This document shows positions 46,342-59,214 of a stretch of 64,000 nt of DNA, one piece after another. Origin of the DNA: Mercurialis annua (Eukaryota > Streptophyta > Magnoliopsida > Malpighiales > Euphorbiaceae); the NCBI RefSeq assembly GCF_937616625.2, contig NC_065577.1, positions 40,577,001-40,641,000 on the forward strand, in the 5' to 3' direction. Position 1 is the first letter of the stretch. Each line of letters begins with the position of its first letter. The position numbers were made by a program, and so were the translations under genes. Below the pieces are notes generated by a model. The model was not told the DNA's origin and searched no databases. It was given only the letters and a program-made list of their open reading frames with translations.

Positions 46342-46722
46342 GGCTTAATGCCTTCAAAATTTCCGACCTTTTTCATTCCCTTTTCAATTCTATTTTAACG
46401 TTAAAAATTTATCAATTTTATATTATTTTGCATTTTTTCATTTCAATTGTATTTTGAAGTATATATAAAATTGACCTTTATTTATTTGACAAATATTTAA
46501 AAAAGTTCTTTAAAAATGATCAATTTAATATAAGTTAATCTAATGCAAAAATGATCAATAATTTTTTTTTGAACTTTTGCCACATAAAAAAAATCAATTT
46601 TATACTTTTAGACTATAATTGAAATAAAAAAATAAAACATAGGATAGAATTGACTGATTTTTAACGTCAGGATATGATTGAAAAGAGGATAAAATGTCGG
46701 AATTTTTTTAAGACACTGGGCC
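46342..46722. mobile_element. probable Mutator-type foldback MITE
   Basis: Ends GGCTTAATGCCTT and inverted GGCCCAGTGTCTT; inner arms share ATTTCCGAC..TTTTCAAT and TTAACGT words in inverse order. Flanks TCTTTCAAT and TTTTTCAAA agree at 7 of 9 positions, so the duplication is only suggestive. Length (381 bp) is close to the better element at 51475. Confidence 0.55.
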
Positions 46723-46731
46723 TTTTTCAAA

Positions 46732-48443
46732 AGATGGGTATAGTATGGATAATGCTTTCTACTTTCTTGGATTTTTTTTAGTGGATCGCTATTGTCCCAA
46801 ATGAAAATTACATTAAGGTTTGGACTACGTCTTGGTTAATATTCATTTGGGATATTTGCAAATGCGGCAACAGAAAAAAAATTCAGAATAAAGACTCATC
46901 TACGAAAGAGGTTGTTTTTCGTTGTCTGCAGTGAGTTAGCTTCTATTACAAATATAAACATTCTTCTTTTGTTTATTCCGGAATAGATTTGTATAAAAAT
47001 TCGATAGTATTTTTTTTCTCTTAACTTGTTTTTTTATTCTTTAGAGTCGTAATCTTAAATGGCGTAAGCTCTTTGAGTATTGGAGTTTGCCACATCTTGT
47101 GGTTTAATAAAGCGTTTATTCATAAAAGACAAAATAACATTGGATATATTATAATTCTCTAATTAAAATTTTTAAAAGAAAAATTAGTGGAGATATTTCA
47201 AGTCGGATAATTAACTAAAAAAATTAAGTGGATATATAGTGTTTAGCAAAAATCAATTAGCTTTGAGCAAAATACAAGCCCAATAATGTTATAAATTAAT
47301 TTTTATTTTTATTTTTTAAATACCAGTGCAAATCTTTCAAATACTGCAAACCTGTCATAATTTGATATTTTAGAAGCCAGTTCAATTTTCTAAAAGTGAT
47401 TTACTTGGGCTTACGTGAGAATTGAATGTGCATTTTAAAATAAAAAAATCAAAAAAAAAAATTCAATTGAAATGTCACATAATTTGTATAAAATAATTTA
47501 AAAAAGATATTATATCCATTTCTAAAAATTGGATAGATCTCCAACAAATTAACCATAAAATAATTTAAGACAACCTATCGTAAGAGTCTATTAATTTACA
47601 TTTCATTCTTTTTATTTCGTGTCAATTTTTTTTGTTTTCTTGCTTGATACTTGTATTTTTGAAAAGTTTTATCAAATTTTTATGTTAATGTAAGTGTGTG
47701 AGCATTTTCAGTTAGTATAGGAATCAAGCCAAATTGTTTTTAAAAGTATATGAAATAAGTAAAAATAAAATAAAATTTATAAAATTATTTTCAAAAGTAA
47801 GAATCAAGTAAAGAAAAAAAAATAGAGACGAAATAAAAAAAATATAAGAGTATAGGTTTTTCCATAATATTAAAATGAGATCTTCTTAGTTCACCATAAA
47901 TTTAATTCCAACATTAATAATGAAGTTAAAAAAATGCATCACAACCCTACATTCTTTCACTTAATTTAAAAATATGTTAAGTTAAAGGTGGTTAATATAA
48001 ATTAGAATGAAAATAAATACTTTTTGATGGTTTTTCGTAAAATGATTAAAAAAAATTATTTTTTTGTTTTTTAATATATCATGATATTATAATTCTTAAT
48101 TAATATATTATAATATTTAATTAATTGCTTTTCATTATCTTATACAAAACCTTATCAAGAACCTTTAATTGTTTTCATTAAAATCAAAGAACCTTATCAA
48201 GAACTTTCTATTCCTATTTCCATCAAAAACTAATATGTGTTCTTTGTCCCCATCAAAAGTGCCAATAATCTTATTAATCAGGCTGACCCTAGCTAAGCTT
48301 TAATTTCAAGATTAGGATCATTGTTATCTTGAATATTTCGCACTAAACAATCATTTTTATGTCATTTTATTATGGCAATAGTAGAAGCAACTTCAATACA
48401 TTAATCTCCACTTTTTCACTTTCTGTACGGTAATGGTCCTATT
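46732..48443. other. intergenic, no gene seen
   Basis: AT-rich. Around 47040-47130 a stretch ending GGTTTAATAAAGCGTTTATTC resembles a LINE or gene 3' tail, but no coding match could be read. Confidence 0.4.
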
Positions 48444-48670
48444 TTTTTTTTAGCACAGGGTTTATGAGGTTTTTTAAACGAATCTCAACTATAAAATGAC
48501 ATTATTAAATTTTTACATTCAGACTAATTCTCATTCGAGTTATATAAATTTTTGGTGGGAAGCAAACTCTAACCTTTATTTTTAAACAGCTGCATATATA
48601 AGTATAGTTCGAACACACGACCTCATTTAATCTGAAAAGTGTCTAACCGATTCATCTACGCTTTGAAATT
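48444..48670 (-). mobile_element. tRNA-derived SINE (family 2), 13-bp TSD
   Basis: On the minus strand, a head with a B-box-like GTGTGTTCGAACTATAC and a body homologous to the copy at 23600, ending in an oligo-A tail (oligo-T on plus at 48444). It is flanked by a perfect 13-bp duplication TAATGGTCCTATT (48431-48443 and 48671-48683). Confidence 0.8.
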
Positions 48671-48683
48671 TAATGGTCCTATT

Positions 48684-49236
48684 CTAATTCTACCAACTAT
48701 TCATTACAAATGTATAAAAGATTTCTTAGATTGAGACTAAACCACTTTGTAGTCATCAATTGGCTAAAATTAAGTCATCCTAAATCCTATGAAATTTATA
48801 TATAATGTCCTTAAATATATATAATCAAGATAAAATAATTTATATATTTATATTTCTGACCAAAATAATAAATATATTTTTTAAAAACAATGACAGTCTG
48901 GTCCGTTAATACTAAAATTTATGGCAATTACATTAAATCTTCAATTTAAATTTATTTTAATATTTAATTTGTACATACATTTATATTGAGCAAATAATTT
49001 TTTTTTTCAAAATAATAAAACTGTATTTAAAAAGAAATTAAAATTGAGTTTGGTCAATTTTGAGGGCATGACAGAGTTGAAGCGGTCGTGATCGGATCCA
49101 AAGGACAAAATTTAATTTCCCATATAATTGCAGCTTTTTTCAGGTAGAACGTGTTCGTAAACCCTAGAATACAGGTCTCATAAATGTTTGCATATACGAA
49201 TCTTAGGGAATGCTAATTTATAGTTAAACTGTTTTT
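48684..49236. other. intergenic, no gene seen
   Basis: AT-rich spacer between two SINEs. No gene is supported. Confidence 0.5.
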
Positions 49237-49417
49237 TTTGGTAAGCCCATTCGGTTTCCAAGGCTACGCCCTGACTAATTCAGATCCGACCCGCGTCGCG
49301 CACCTGGCATGGTTGGTGAGTCTGCCAGTGGGAATTTTCTGTATTCACAAGGACTCGAATCCGAGACCTTGTTTAAGCGATACCAAGCCGCTTACCACTT
49401 GAACCAACTCCTATTGG
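49237..49417 (-). mobile_element. tRNA-derived SINE (family 3), 18-bp TSD
   Basis: On the minus strand: TTGGTTCAAGTGGTAAGC (A box region), CTCGGATTCGAGTCC (B box), then a GC-rich body containing GCGCGACGCGGGTCGGATC and a short oligo-A tail. Perfect 18-bp target duplication TATAGTTAAACTGTTTTT (49219-49236 and 49418-49435). The long duplication implies a fairly recent insertion. Fragments with CCGACCCGCG and GCTCCACC words at about 49960 and 50530 may be relatives. Confidence 0.9.
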
Positions 49418-49435
49418 TATAGTTAAACTGTTTTT

Positions 49436-51474
49436 AACACATCATAGAATAATTATATTGAATTAAACATAACTAAATAATTTGTTTTAATACATAATGA
49501 ATGTGAAATTCGCACCAATGATTTTATGTCATCCGAATTCAACTTTAACCACTACTTTATTATTCATGTATAAAATGTTTAAAATATATTATCCATTATA
49601 GAATATAGAATGCAATGATGCATAAACAATACATACATTAATTTAGACAAAAAATGTCATGTATAAATATGTGGATTACATTTTTTTTTAATTATCAAAT
49701 CATAACATTTTAATAGAAGGATAACTAAATTGTAATGTTTATATTCTAATTACTAATCAGTTATTCTCTAATTAACAAAAGATAACTAAGCAATTTAAGG
49801 TGCATTTATAATGCTTTCAGGATAACATATATAGATTATTTATATCTTAATTATTTATTTATAAGTTATAAATTATAATAATATCTTATTTTTATATGAA
49901 TACTACTTCCAAAATGAATTACTCAGATTAATTTTTTTTCCTAAAAGAATTTGCGTTTTCAACCAACTCCGACCAGGGCAGATGAACAGCTCCACCATTG
50001 CGTACCATGGCCCACAACCCTTACCTCCCATCTCGTCGTTCTTGCCGCTCCTTTTTTCCGATGACACTACCTTTTTTCCGATGACACTATTTTCTTTTTC
50101 GGCAAGTTTGCCATTAGTTTTTTCATATTAAAATATTCATTAGTAATTAAATTATAAAAAATTAAACCCATAAAAATGTATATCCCTTTTGAATGGCTAG
50201 GTCAGTACTCAGTACATTGAACACTCAAAAACATTGAACAGAATAACGAAAACGCATGTGAATACATGCTGTCTGTTTCTTGGAAAGAAAGAAAGAAAGA
50301 AAGAAAACAAACATATATTCCATTCCACCATTGATTCTTGAAAAGATTTGAAATAAAGGATTTCAATTTATGCTACAATAATATTATCATACATGCATAG
50401 AGCGTATAGTCAGAAAATTTAATTAACTAGAGATAAAGAATTATAAAATGAAAAATTCTAGTCGACGATTTCTTCATACCAATCAGAACAAAATCTAAAA
50501 TCGAACATTTTTTTCCCGAAAAATTACGTTTACGACCGATTCCGACCCGCGCGTCCTCCCGGGAGTGGCTCCACCCCATGCATATCTTCATTTGCATGGC
50601 ATATTGTCAAAATTTTGATTCAGAAAGAAGAAAAAAGAAGTGAAATTGAATTAAAAGGTCAACTAAATTTGATGCAAAAAGGGGCATATCCCAAGAAAAC
50701 CACAACTTGAGGCCAACGACCTTATCCAGTTTATTATCTTCATCATGGATCAAAAGTATAACAGCGAAAGGAAAAAAACAGAAATAAAGTCAAAGATATA
50801 GGCATGGATGACACGTGGCGTTGAGGGGTTGGAGCTGTCCACTTATTTTATGAAATAGTGTCAAATGTTAACGCAAAATTGTAAGATTAAACTGGAGTTA
50901 AACGTAAATGGCAATCTAATTGATAAGTATTTTTTGTAAGAAATTGTGAAGGTATTGTATTTGAATACTGCATGAAGCCTGCATCAATTACGCAGTAATT
51001 TTAATTGAAGAATTTTGAAGGAATTAAGTTTATAAATTTTGCATAATCTATGAATTCTATTGAATATTTCATCGTTTGATATAAAAATATCAAATGGAAA
51101 TTCGTAAAAAAAAATTAAAATTTAATCATTTAAAAATTTTTTATCTTAAGGAAAAAAATTAAAATCCATTGTTTTATTGCATTAATATTTAGTTATTTTA
51201 AATAAAATCCTATATATTCATTGAATTTATATTCATCCCAATCGGTATAATTTATAAATACATGGATTTTATATTTTTTAATTTACTTTAATAAAATTTA
51301 TGAATTTTAATAACTCTCAATTCAAATAGGTTTTATATTTAAATCTCTATATATATACACACACATAACTGCGCTCAAGTTATTTTTTGGTACTGCACCA
51401 TGTTCAAAGTTATTGTCCTGATTAATTTGGACCGAGTCGGATAGAATCCGTCAGTACTTCAATCATTTTTCAAA
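49436..51474. other. intergenic, short repeats only
   Basis: No gene. There is a 20-bp tandem duplication containing TTTTTTCCGATGACACTA (about 50053-50092) and a (GAAA)n run (50284-50306). GC-rich scraps at 49960-50030 and 50530-50580 look like old SINE bodies. Confidence 0.5.
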
Positions 51475-51856
51475 GGCCTAATGGTAAAAAAAATCGAAAC
51501 CTTTACGATTTATTGCAATTATATCCAAACCTTTTAATTTTTGCAATAATATACAAATTGCATTTTTTTGTTGCAATAATATCCAAATTGCATTTTTTGT
51601 AGCAATAATAGTCAAATTGATGGTTAAACTTGTTGTTTTCAATTAAGATATTAGGCTATTATTATGTTTTGATGTGTAATAATATAGTAAAAGTCCCAAA
51701 AAAAATGGCAGAAAACTCAAAAAAATTCATATAAAAAGTGCAATTTGAATATTATTGCAACAAAATAATGCAATTTGGATATTATTGCAAAAATTAAAAA
51801 AATTGGATATAATTGCAACAATTCGTAAAGGTTTGGGTTTTTTTTGCCATTAAGCC
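51475..51856. mobile_element. Mutator-type foldback MITE, 9-bp TSD
   Basis: Ends GGCCTAATGGTAAAAAAAAT and inverted GGCTTAATGGCAAAAAAAAC; perfect 9-bp duplication TTTTTCAAA (51466-51474 and 51857-51865). The arms repeat TTGCAATAATAT words in inverse order. No coding capacity. Confidence 0.9.
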
Positions 51857-52539
51857 TTTTTCAAATAATGTTAAAAGTTGCTCCATATGAAATAGGCTTA
51901 ATAACCAAGAAAATAAACTACACTTTGCCAAAAGTAATTATTATATCCAAACATTTAAAATATTTTATAACATTTAAAATTATATTATATCGTTTTAAAA
52001 TGGTTCGATCTAGAAAAAGAGTATGATGATGTTGATGTATTGCTGACATGGACTTTTACATATTTGTTATGTATAAAAAAATATTTTAAGATTTGAATAT
52101 GATGAAATATTTTGCTAAACGTTTAGCTTTTTAGATCATAATTATGTTCATCTTTTATTTTATATTTTTATACATGGTAAATAGGTGTTAGTCTACGTAA
52201 ATGACACATTTATATGAGCACATTTCTTTTCGAATTCATTTTTAAAATGATGCAATATTGTCTATTATCATAACGTGTTAAAAATGTGGACATAACTGAA
52301 TCATTAGGCCTATTAGATACTGAAAATTCAAAAAACTGATTAAGAGAAAAGAGTCATCACCAATTCACCAAATATTAAATTCAATGCTAGAAATATTATT
52401 GATTATTCACATGCATATGAATGTACTTAAATTCTACCACAATTTAATAATCAGTAGTTAACAGGTGGTCGAATTCTCACATTTATAAGCTCATAAGATT
52501 TGTGTTATTTTAAATCCCTCGCCAAAGCTCTCGTCTACT

Positions 52540-52697
52540 GTCGCCTAGAAAGACCATTGGCGACGACTATTTTTTCAACGGCGGACAAATCCGTTGCTAA
52601 TTTAGCGACGGACTGTCATTACTTGTCGCTAAATGAATTAGCAACAAGAAATGAGATTACGGATTGACTCATTTAGCGACAGATTTCTAACAGTGTG
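52540..52697 (-). mobile_element. one end of a CACTA-like (CMC) transposon
   Basis: On the minus strand the segment begins CACACTGTTAGAAATCTGTCG. It continues with repeats of TAGCGAC and its inverse in the manner of CACTA subterminal regions (TTAGCGACGGAC and GTCGCTAAAT on plus). Only one end is present; no partner end or transposase was found. Confidence 0.5.
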
Positions 52698-52843
52698 TTA
52701 ATTTTTTTATTAATAATAATTCTACTTCTGATCATGTCTCGCTCAATTTGATAAACTAAGAATCGTGTAATAAAAATAACTGATTTTACGATTTTAATAG
52801 AATGTAGTACGGCGTACATTCTATTATTTTAATTTTTTTAATA

Positions 52844-52940
52844 ATTAAAAAAAAAGCTATTGCGGGAAGAATCGAACTTATGAGCTAATAGTTTATTGTG
52901 CAGCACTTATATGATTTGTGGTATAGTTCACTAATCATCA
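52844..52940 (-). mobile_element. degraded SINE (family 1)
   Basis: The minus strand has ...ATAAGTTCGATTC (B-box remnant) after a decayed head, and an A/T-rich tail at 52844. It resembles the copies at 10954 and 36812 but is too diverged to bound. Confidence 0.5.
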
Positions 52941-53102
52941 TTTCAGCTATAGTTCATCGGTACATTTTGATTAATAATTTGTCCTGATGCAATACAAAAT
53001 TGTGAAGAACAGGAGCCAAACCTAATGTTAGTCGAAAAGAAAAAGGCACATGGGGTGGGGCAGAGGGAGGCGATAGAATCCAAAGAAACCGTCTTTTGGG
53101 GC

Positions 53103-53110
53103 TTATAAAT
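53103..53110 (+). promoter_or_regulatory. TATA box of the 149-residue protein gene
   Basis: TTATAAATAG about 255 bp upstream of the ATG at 53364, followed by a pyrimidine-rich leader. The position suggests a long 5' UTR. No other TATA lies closer in good context. Confidence 0.5.
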
Positions 53111-53363
53111 AGCACAAACCATTCGGTGTTGCTTCACAAAATTATCTTCACGTGCTCTCTGCTTCTTACTAAAAACCTTATCCATCAATTAATCCCTCTG
53201 CTGCTTCCTCTTTTTTGTTTATTTGGGGTCACTTGTGAGGTCGTTATTGCTGCTGCTGCTGCTCCTATATATCTATATCACATACCGTTTTGTTCGTTGG
53301 TGGTTGACCAACAACCGTTTTTTCTTCTGAGAAACGCCGTCGTATTTTGCTTAAGCTATAGCC

Positions 53364-56300
53364 ATGGAAAATAAGAGACAGTCGACTGGTTCATCTTCTT
53401 TGGATCATCTTTTTGGCCCTAAAGACTCGTCTGCTGCTTCTTCTTCTTCCAGTGTTTTCGGGTCCATCTTCTCTTCTCCATCAACGGTAATTTATGAATA
53501 TATAGAATAACTTAAGTGGCTGTCTATGGTGGTATTTATTAATATCTAAGTATTATCCATTTTTACAAAAATTTATTGAGTCTTACGTTTATGTTTCGAC
53601 GATATATCAGTTCTTTTTTGTTTATTAAATACTTTCTAACTTAAAACTCACGATCTAACAGTTTGCTATGCACAGCTTATGTCATTTGAGTTGGTGTTTT
53701 CTGTTTTAGTATTTCTGTCTATGTGCTATATAAATTATTGTTGGTAAAAATTATATCGTTTTGTTTATATTTGTAAATTAGTAGGAAAGAAAAAAGTATC
53801 AGTTATAACATAATTTATGTTGGACGTTACAACAAATAAAAATTCTACTATCTTTTTAGCTATAATGATTTTAATAATTATAATGGAGGAGGAAAAAATC
53901 AAGTATATGAAACTTGCTATTAAAAAATACTTCTTCCTATCTTAAATTGATAGACATTTTAAAATAAATAGGAATATTAAAAAAATTATTTTTTAAAATA
54001 AAATAATTTGATTTATAAGCTCTTTTCTACTTTGGCCATGGCAGTTGTCAACATATATATATGTAAGAACAATAATCATGTGAGTTACAAAATATTCAGT
54101 CTCTAATGTGTCATACTTTACAGTTATCTATAAAAATATATAGTGTTTTTTATTTCATTTTTCTTCAACTGAAATGAATATATATAGGATAATTTTAACA
54201 TCCTTATATAAATTAACAAATCCATGATGCCCTTGTAATGATGTTATGATAATGTATAGTTGACTAATTGATGATGTTGATGTAGATGTAATAGGGAATT
54301 TGCATTTGGAATTTGGAATTTTCTTCTAATTTTGTGGACCAACTTTTAATTAATTACTACTGCTGTTCTCTAAATAATTACTCATATCTTTTCAACTTAA
54401 CATCATGTCTAGCACTATGAGATCAATTATATCTAACACCTCTTCATCATCAACTATAATTTACTTTATCTTCATTAATTAATGATTAAATTATGACATT
54501 TTAAGTGTTGTTAATGATACCTTAAATTATTAAGTAACTATAGAAGTTTTCTCATTAAAACTATAGTAGTCCCACTGACCTATGTCATAATTTTAGTGAT
54601 GGAGATATTATAATTTTTATATGGAAAACCATGTCTATTTGTATCATTTTTGCAACTTATGTATTAGTTCTAATTTTTTTAAAAATTATAGGGGCTGGGG
54701 AGAGATTCTGCAGGAATTATGGGAAATCAAGCTGGGAATAGTAAGTATGGAAATTCAGGTATGGTATATGCATTCTTTTTATCAAAACTTTACTAGGTAT
54801 TTCAAATTACAAAAATCTAATAGTTCTTATATTAAATCCTCAAAAGAAAAAAATTGTATTAAAATTCAAAACATGCTAAAGTTTATAATATATTCTACGT
54901 ACGGCTACTGAATTATAAATTTTTTACGCTTCGGTTATAATCGTTCATTTTTTCACATTTTAGTAATTCAACTTTTATTTTCTCGATAACAAGAGATTAT
55001 TCAGTGAACTCAGGATATTGTCGACGGAAAATTATGCGACATCCAACTTTTCCATTTCCTCATATAAGCAATTAATTGGCCCGAATTACGATAGTAACCT
55101 TCCATTTTTGAAAAATAAAAATCAAGTAACCGAAATAGAAATTGACAATAGTTTTATTATGTATATATACCATATAGGCATAAAAACAATTTTACAAAAA
55201 TATCTAATTGTGTTTAATTCTTGATTATTAGCTAATTACTCTCAAAGCAACAAAGGAGGGAATGGCAAAGATTCGAGTCCTTCAAATTATCAAAATGAAA
55301 CAGCAGAACCATGTTATTTCAGCTCATCAATTTACTATGGTGGCCAAGAAAACTATTCTCCAAGGACCAAGAATTCAGAATCTCATACTGTAAGAGTACT
55401 ATCCAATTTTAACCAAACACCCTAAAAGATGGCAGGAATATATGAGACACACTACCAAAGAATTTTATTATCTCAAACATAAATATTCACTATAAAGACA
55501 TTAATTAATTGATTCTTTTTGTGTGTTCTTTTAGAGTCAACAGTTCAAGAAAGATGACAAAAATGATGATCCTAATGGAAATAATTCCAACACTGCTTCA
55601 AGAGGAAATTGGTGGCAGGGTATGTTAAATAAATTAGCCATTGATTATTGCTAATTAATGATGACAAATTATATCAGTGGTGTCTGATTTTTCAAAATTT
55701 ATCATTGCATGCAGTGTATGGACTTTTATTTCTTTTAAATTTGGTACTTTTTAAAAAAAATATTGAAGTTTTTTAAATATTTCTCGACCAATTACGTGCT
55801 AATAAGATAAAAATAATTTTATATTTGCTTAAATTTTACTGTTATACTAGCAAAAAAATATTATATGCAAAAGATTATGGCTGTGCACTCAAATAAAAAT
55901 GAACCAAAACAAAATATTTAATAAATAAAATTTTTCAAACCAGACTGGTAAGTTCAGTCGATTTGGTTTAATCTGGTTATTTCGGTTCCATTTATATTAC
56001 TATAACTTAAGTAAAAAAAATATGTTTAAAACAAAACCGAACAGAAAAACCAAATTTGTTTTAGTATCAAAGCGAGCTGAACTATCGGTTCGGTTTTACT
56101 TTTTGATTTGATTTGGTTTTTGTACATCCCTTCATATGATACACTTGCCTATGCAGAATCAAAATAGCAAACCTTTTAGCAAATTTAAAAATTATTTTAG
56201 CCTTTTTAGTAGCTTGGTGCTAAAAAAATGGCTAAAACTACTCGTTCAATACACTTTTTAAAGATGAAATACTAATTTAAATGAAATTAAAGTATAGACA

Positions 56301-56431
56301 CTCACATATCATATTTAGAAAAGTTCAAACACCATTATTATGATTTTTCCAGTTAATTCTTTCAACTTAATATGTTCAGTTAAATTAATACATATGGTAA
56401 TGTTTATTTTGCAGGTTCTCTCTATTACTAG
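53364..56431 (+). CDS. plant-specific small protein of unknown function (5 exons, 149 residues)
   Basis: Exons 53364-53486, 54692-54758, 55232-55389, 55535-55619 and 56415-56431; all introns GT-AG and in frame. The N-terminus is Ser-rich (MENKRQSTGSSSLDHLFGPK, then VFGSIFSSPST). The middle has EPCYFSSSIYYGGQENYSPR and a basic/acidic linker with KKDDKNDDPNGNN. The end is ASRGNWWQGSLYY. I recall land-plant proteins with the same PCYxSSSIYYGGQ and RGNWWQGSLYY ends, all annotated as uncharacterised. No signal peptide or membrane segment. The last coding exon is only 17 nt (GSLYY and stop). Introns hold hAT-like (about 55870-56140) and SINE-like (about 53625-53700) remnants. The function is unknown; the exon model is well supported. 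Confidence 0.85.
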
Positions 56432-57119
56432 ATCCAACCACTTAGTCAAAACAAAGAAAAATCAGTATCAAAAGCTAATTAAGGAGGATTAATTATGGAT
56501 ATATATGTATGATCTACCTTAATATATATAATATGGGAATAAAAAGATGAAATTATTATATTACTTGGGAGTAAAATATGGCAGAAGCTGAAGCATTTTG
56601 TGTTGGAGAGTTGGGTTCTTTTTGTCCCAACTAGTCTTTATACTGTTATTAGGACACTGATGCCTTGTTATATATAATATAAAGTTTCTTTTTTGCACAG
56701 CAAATCTAATTCTATGAATCTTGGGTTCTACTCTTTAACTATAATTCAATTAACTAACTAATTGTTATTATGATTAGTGTAATATTAATATTGGATAGTA
56801 TATAGCTACAAAAATATTATATTCAATCTTTATTCTATTTTAAAAATTTCCGGTTCGAATCTCCATATGCTCGTAATCAAAAATAAGTGTGTAATATAGT
56901 CGAGTTGACTAGCAAGCTACTTGGAATCAATTTGGAAAATATTTAAAATCATTGAGTTGGGCTTGAGTTTGAGCAACTCGAGTTAATTGTCGACTCGAAT
57001 TTGAATATAAAGCTACTGGTCTCGACAAGCTGGCATGAATAATATAGATAGTTGATTTCAAACAGGAAAAAAATTATAGATATATAGATGAAGCGACTCA
57101 AGTGTGTTTTTAATTATTA
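56432..57119. other. 3' region and intergenic
   Basis: Presumed 3' UTR of the preceding gene, then AT-rich sequence with GAGTTGACTAGC/CGACTCGAATTTG words typical of worn repeats. No gene seen. Confidence 0.5.
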
Positions 57120-57490
57120 GGGTTAATTCTTAAAAAAAATCACGAACTTTACACAAAATTTCATTTTAATCATGACCTTTAAAAGTTGTCATTTAAAGGC
57201 ACGAACTTTCATTTTATTTCAAATCTATCACCAAAGTAAAATTCGGTGTATTTTATCAGACTAAAAATTCCTAATCCTAGATACTTTAACTGAAAGATAA
57301 TAAGATTTGATGTTGATTAATAATTTGGGTCTTTCATTAACGGTTTAGTGAAGAATTTAGTTAATAAAAATACACTGAAATGATGAATTTGAAACAATAA
57401 GAAAGTTCGTGCCTTTAAATGGCAACTTTTAAAGGTCATGATTAAAATGAAACTTCGTGTAAAGTTCGTGATTTTTTTAGGAATTAACTC
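57120..57490. mobile_element. Mutator-type foldback MITE, 9-bp TSD
   Basis: Ends GGGTTAATTCTTAAAAAAAA and inverted GAGTTAATTCCTAAAAAAAT; perfect 9-bp duplication TAATTATTA (57111-57119 and 57491-57499). The arms repeat CACGAACTTTACAC and CCTTTAAAAGTTG in inverse order. No ORF. Confidence 0.88.
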
Positions 57491-57793
57491 TAATTATTAT
57501 ACCGAATTTGAACTCTTAAAATAAAACTTGATCAAGTTTGAGTCAAATTCTGGAGTCGGATTCAAGCTTGACGATATTTCTACTCGACTTGATTTGACTC
57601 TTAGTCGGAACGATATTTCTACGCAAACAAACGGTAAAAGAGGAAACATAAACAAATTATTTATTATCAGATGGTCGGATATCACAAATACATTTGTTAG
57701 CTAGAATGAACTAGCTACATTTATATAGCAGACTCCAAAAGATCAGTAGAAGCTAGTACAATAAGCGTAACCATGACCCATGATGATCAATCT

Positions 57794-59143
57794 TCAAGGC
57801 AATGTATAAGCTGCAGAAAAACAAAGGAAAATTTAATAGTTAAAAACTGTTCATATTAGCAAAAAAAAAAACTATTCAATAGGTACTAGTATATTCACAT
57901 TTAGAACCAAGGGCGGAACTGGGCGGCAGGGGTGAGAAAATTGTTCGATTAGATTAATTTAACTAGTTTAATAAATTTATTTTGGTTAAATCCTGTTAAA
58001 CGTTTAGGTTAATTCGGTTCAGTCAGTCAATTCTTTTGATTCGGTTATAGTTTAGAGTTTCAATAAAATTAGGTAACCAAATTTTAGATATATTTTCTAA
58101 TTTTTATTATTTTTAGTCATTTTACCATTTTAACCGAATTAACCGACTATTTTGATCTGTTCGGTTTGGTATATTTAAGATTTTAATTAATATGATTAAA
58201 CAAAAAATCAAATTTTAAATAAAATAATTCGATTAATTTAAATATAATTAAATCGATTAGGTATTAACTGAAATGATTGTGTGCTGACTATCTACTAGAT
58301 GGTGTTGAGGCCGTCCTTACCTCTAAGGGTTTAAACGGAAAATTGGCCAAGCTCGAGCTCGAGAAAATAATTAAGTTTTCATTTATTTTCCAACAAAATG
58401 AGATTTTTCAATTAATTCCGACCAATAATTGCATATATGTGGCCGATGGATTTCCTATGTGACAAAGTATGATACCCTCCAATTAGTCGGTCATATAGAT
58501 AATTGCTGATATAAATTAATAGAATAATGTTTGGATGTTGGCAAATTAAAAATTCAAAACAGATCATGAAATCGGTGTCTATTTAATAAAAAATATATTG
58601 TTTTTTTTTTTATAATTAGAAAGGGAGAGGGTTTTTTTTGTGAATAAGGGAGAGTGTTTGTAAGAGGAATTAAACTCATGATCCTGATAGATGATCCTGA
58701 TAGATTGATACTTAGCCTTTATACTATTTGAACTATAGCTCGTGGGTTAGAAAATATATAGTTCAGTATCCGTAAAATTATAAATTTATATATGTACCTC
58801 CACACTTGTAACCGACAGGACGATCGTCAATGTTGCATCGTTTAGGAAGAGTAATAGCATTACTAGGCTTAACACCAGAACTCTTAGCAGTATTCGACAG
58901 CATAACAGCACACAGACAAGCCGGGTTCTGTCCGATTTTCTTAATCTGGCCACAGCACTGAGGCGAAACCGGCGAAGTCTCGTCTTGTGCTGCCGATGCA
59001 CACGGAGCTAGCTTGAATGCTTCCATGTCAGGAGTTGTAGATTTTCCACATTCACCGCGGCCATTGACGCCGTCAAATACAGACACGGTGAGGATCAAAA
59101 GGAACGTGAGAAAGCAGTGAAACTTCATTGAAACTGCAGCCAT
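57794..59143 (-). CDS. DIR1-like non-specific lipid-transfer protein (2 exons)
   Basis: Exon 1 is 59143-58798 and exon 2 is 57810-57794 (17 nt), joined in phase 1, giving 120 residues. A signal peptide (about residues 1-28) is followed by GECGKSTTPDMEAFKLAPC and the eight-cysteine pattern C, C, CC, CLC, C, C of LTPs. The end is ...RPVGYKCGAYTLP. Without splicing the frame ends in a different tail (GGTYINL) inside the intron. The spliced end fits the family and uses a GT donor (TGTGGAG|GTACAT) and CTGCAG acceptor. It is expected to be secreted and to bind lipid in a helical cavity; DIR1 relatives act in systemic acquired resistance, but that role is inference here. A TATA-like CTATAAAAC lies about 60 bp upstream. 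The intron contains a SINE remnant. Confidence 0.88.
58277..58480. other. unassigned GC-richer scrap inside the LTP intron
   Basis: GTGTTGAGGCCGTCCTTACC...AATTCCGACC is more GC-rich than its surroundings and resembles the worn SINE bodies near 49940 and 50520. No gene. Confidence 0.3.
58590..58750 (-). mobile_element. SINE (family 1) in the LTP intron
   Basis: On the minus strand: GAGCTATAGTTCAAATAGTATA (decayed A box) and ATGAGTTTAATTCC (decayed B box), ending in an A run (T run on plus at about 58598). It has an internal short duplication of GATCCTGATAGAT. Candidate flanking repeat AAAATATAT on both sides. Confidence 0.6.
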
Positions 59144-59214
59144 TGTTTGTTATTGCTTTTGTATTTCTGTTATGTTACCATTGCAATGGTGAAACGCAGA
59201 GTTTTATAGTGAAG

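Noticed and set aside
46146..46457. 103-codon plus-strand frame
   Set aside because: Overlaps the start of a foldback element, has low-complexity Phe/Ile-rich composition and no recognisable domain.
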